This document shows positions 23,278-24,450 of a stretch of DNA of 24,450 nt, piece by piece. The stretch covers positions 1 to 24,450 of the IMG/VR virus record IMGVR_UViG_3300034375_001343, one strand, 5' to 3'. This DNA comes from a virus. A program made the position numbers and the translations under genes. How positions within the stretch are numbered: position 1 is the first letter of the stretch; every line of letters begins with the position of its first letter. The notes under the pieces were generated by a model. That model was not told where the DNA came from. It worked only from the letters and a program-made list of their open reading frames with translations, and searched no databases.

Positions 23278-24450
23278 ATGGCTTATAGAACTCAATCGAC
23301 CAGAAGTCAATACAGGGATGTATCTCCAGATAAGGAGGACACCTCATATGCGCGAGAGCTAACTGCTGCCGCCACTGCATTTCTAGGTAGTGAACTTATT
23401 TCTTTGGGTAAAAGAAACTCAGAAAGAAAGCAAATAAATAATGCGCTGATGCTTCAGTCTGAGGCTAAAAAGGCTGAGTTAATGACCAACATAGGTGCGC
23501 TTGCTACTCAGGAGAATGCTGTTAACAGAGCTGCGCTTGAGGAGACTTCTTCCGCTGTAGTTAAGGACCTGGCTGATGCCCAACTAAGACTAAATCAGTC
23601 AACTGGCACCTACAGATACACAGACCCATTAACTGGAGAGGAAAGAACTAGACAGGATGATTTAAGGACGATATCACAAGCAAATAATTTTGTTAACAAC
23701 ATCGGAAGTGATATTGAGGCGAACGAGGCTTTGATTGGTAAACTTCAAGAGCAACTGGCAATGAATAATATCGGTGATCATCCAGGAGCCATTGACATGA
23801 GTACGGTTGATCCTAGAGTGCTTGCCATTGCACTGGGTGATGACCCATCAAAGGGGATTAAATTTACAGAGACGTACAAGGTGGATTACGACCCAGAAAA
23901 GGGGTACATGACCAGTATTGTATATAAGGGTGATGGTATCGCTGAAGCTAATAAGGCACTTGGTGTTTCTGGTGATGAGTTTGTCATCAACGCTAAATCA
24001 CTTGCTGGTATACTAAACGATCCAGAGCGAAACCCAGCAAACATGTACGCCTATGTATCATCAAACAACTTTACTGGTGCAGATAATCTGTTCGGTAAAC
24101 AGGCGACCCAAATTACAGCAGATGGTTTATTGAGGGATAATTTCTATACACCAGCTGGGGAAAAAACAATCAGCCTTGGTGGCAACAGGAGGCAGTTAGT
24201 TGATCAAAAAATGTTGAAGTATAACGAAGTTCACAGCGCCCTTAATGGTACAAGTGTAGCAGCCGTGGGGTCAAGCATGCGTGGCAATAATCCACAGCAA
24301 GTCCTCACTGATATAAAGGCCTACACGAAGTATGATGAAAAAACAAAGGAGTATTATTATAACACGCCAAAGGTAGGTGAAGATGGACTTTTACAGTACA
24401 ACGACAAGGGTGAGGTTATAATGAATGACGATAGGTCTGTTTTAATTAAA
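23278..24450 (+). CDS. Large internal virion (cargo) protein, N-terminal part
   Basis: A frame opens at the ATG at 23278 and stays open to the window edge, giving 391 residues without a stop; the C-terminus is missing. The start MAYRTQSTRSQYRDVSPDKE is polar, followed by a helical Ala/Glu-rich region (EAKKAELMTNIGALATQENA) to about residue 110. A mixed region follows with TGTYRYTDPLTGEERTRQDD and IKFTETYKVDYDPEKGYMTS. There is no signal peptide. Position after the coiled-coil gene and large size fit the big ejected cargo proteins of crAss-like phages. No lytic transglycosylase or peptidase motif is visible in the part seen; any such domain could lie beyond the edge. Leader is A-rich with a weak GAG (AGAAAAAAACAAGAG). 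Confidence 0.75.
   Translation, partial: MAYRTQSTRSQYRDVSPDKEDTSYARELTAAATAFLGSELISLGKRNSERKQINNALMLQSEAKKAELMTNIGALATQENAVNRAALEETSSAVVKDLADAQLRLNQSTGTYRYTDPLTGEERTRQDDLRTISQANNFVNNIGSDIEANEALIGKLQEQLAMNNIGDHPGAIDMSTVDPRVLAIALGDDPSKGIKFTETYKVDYDPEKGYMTSIVYKGDGIAEANKALGVSGDEFVINAKSLAGILNDPERNPANMYAYVSSNNFTGADNLFGKQATQITADGLLRDNFYTPAGEKTISLGGNRRQLVDQKMLKYNEVHSALNGTSVAAVGSSMRGNNPQQVLTDIKAYTKYDEKTKEYYYNTPKVGEDGLLQYNDKGEVIMNDDRSVLIK

Noticed and set aside
1-24450. tRNA genes, CRISPR arrays, insertion sequences or integrase/attachment sites
   Set aside because: I saw no cloverleaf-like segments, spaced repeat arrays, transposase motifs or terminal inverted repeats; nearly all bases are covered by structural genes.

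Overview
This window looks like the structural (late) half of a tailed-phage genome, most likely a crAss-like podovirus (order Crassvirales) or a close marine relative infecting a Bacteroidota host. The case rests on the gene order and on recognisable proteins: small terminase candidate, large terminase (738 aa), portal (801 aa), scaffold-like protein, major capsid protein (504 aa), ring/adaptor proteins, a 1301-aa tail hub/tubular-type protein, a 550-aa stabilisation/muzzle-type protein, and Gln/Ala-rich internal (cargo) proteins. The DNA is AT-rich. Start codons are mostly preceded by A-rich leaders rather than Shine-Dalgarno sequences, as is usual in Bacteroidota. Genus and host cannot be fixed from the sequence alone.

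Layout. All supported genes are on the plus strand and tightly packed; no gap exceeds 80 nt. Bases 1-573 hold a probable lysis pair: the 3' end of a membrane protein, then a lipoprotein with a C-terminal membrane segment (u-spanin architecture). Bases 583-2453 carry two basic, repeat-containing small proteins, a very small HExxH metallopeptidase-like protein and a small beta-rich protein. Bases 2459-5001 carry a three-module tail fibre/adhesin and a small follower. Bases 5028-6313 carry small genes, including a GroES-like protein and the candidate small terminase. Bases 6313-13640 are the head-assembly block (TerL, portal, scaffold, MCP), closed by a clear intrinsic terminator. Bases 13719-23254 are the neck/tail block and the first internal protein. 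A larger internal virion protein runs off the right edge (23278 onward).

How it works together. TerL with its small partner would package DNA through the portal into a capsid built from the MCP on the scaffold, perhaps with help from the GroES-like protein and the host chaperonin. Ring proteins and the hub/stabilisation proteins form the short tail, the modular fibre contacts the host surface, and the internal proteins are probably ejected with the DNA. The u-spanin would finish lysis at the outer membrane.

The most unusual signal is a set of inserted beta-rich domains in successive tail proteins. The insert in the 365-aa ring protein is homologous to one in the 1301-aa hub protein, and it is flanked by perfect 9-bp direct repeats exactly 106 codons apart. 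Other notable points are the minimal gluzincin-like protein, the GroES-like gene next to the terminase genes, the codon-mosaic three-module fibre, and the methionine-rich heptad repeat.
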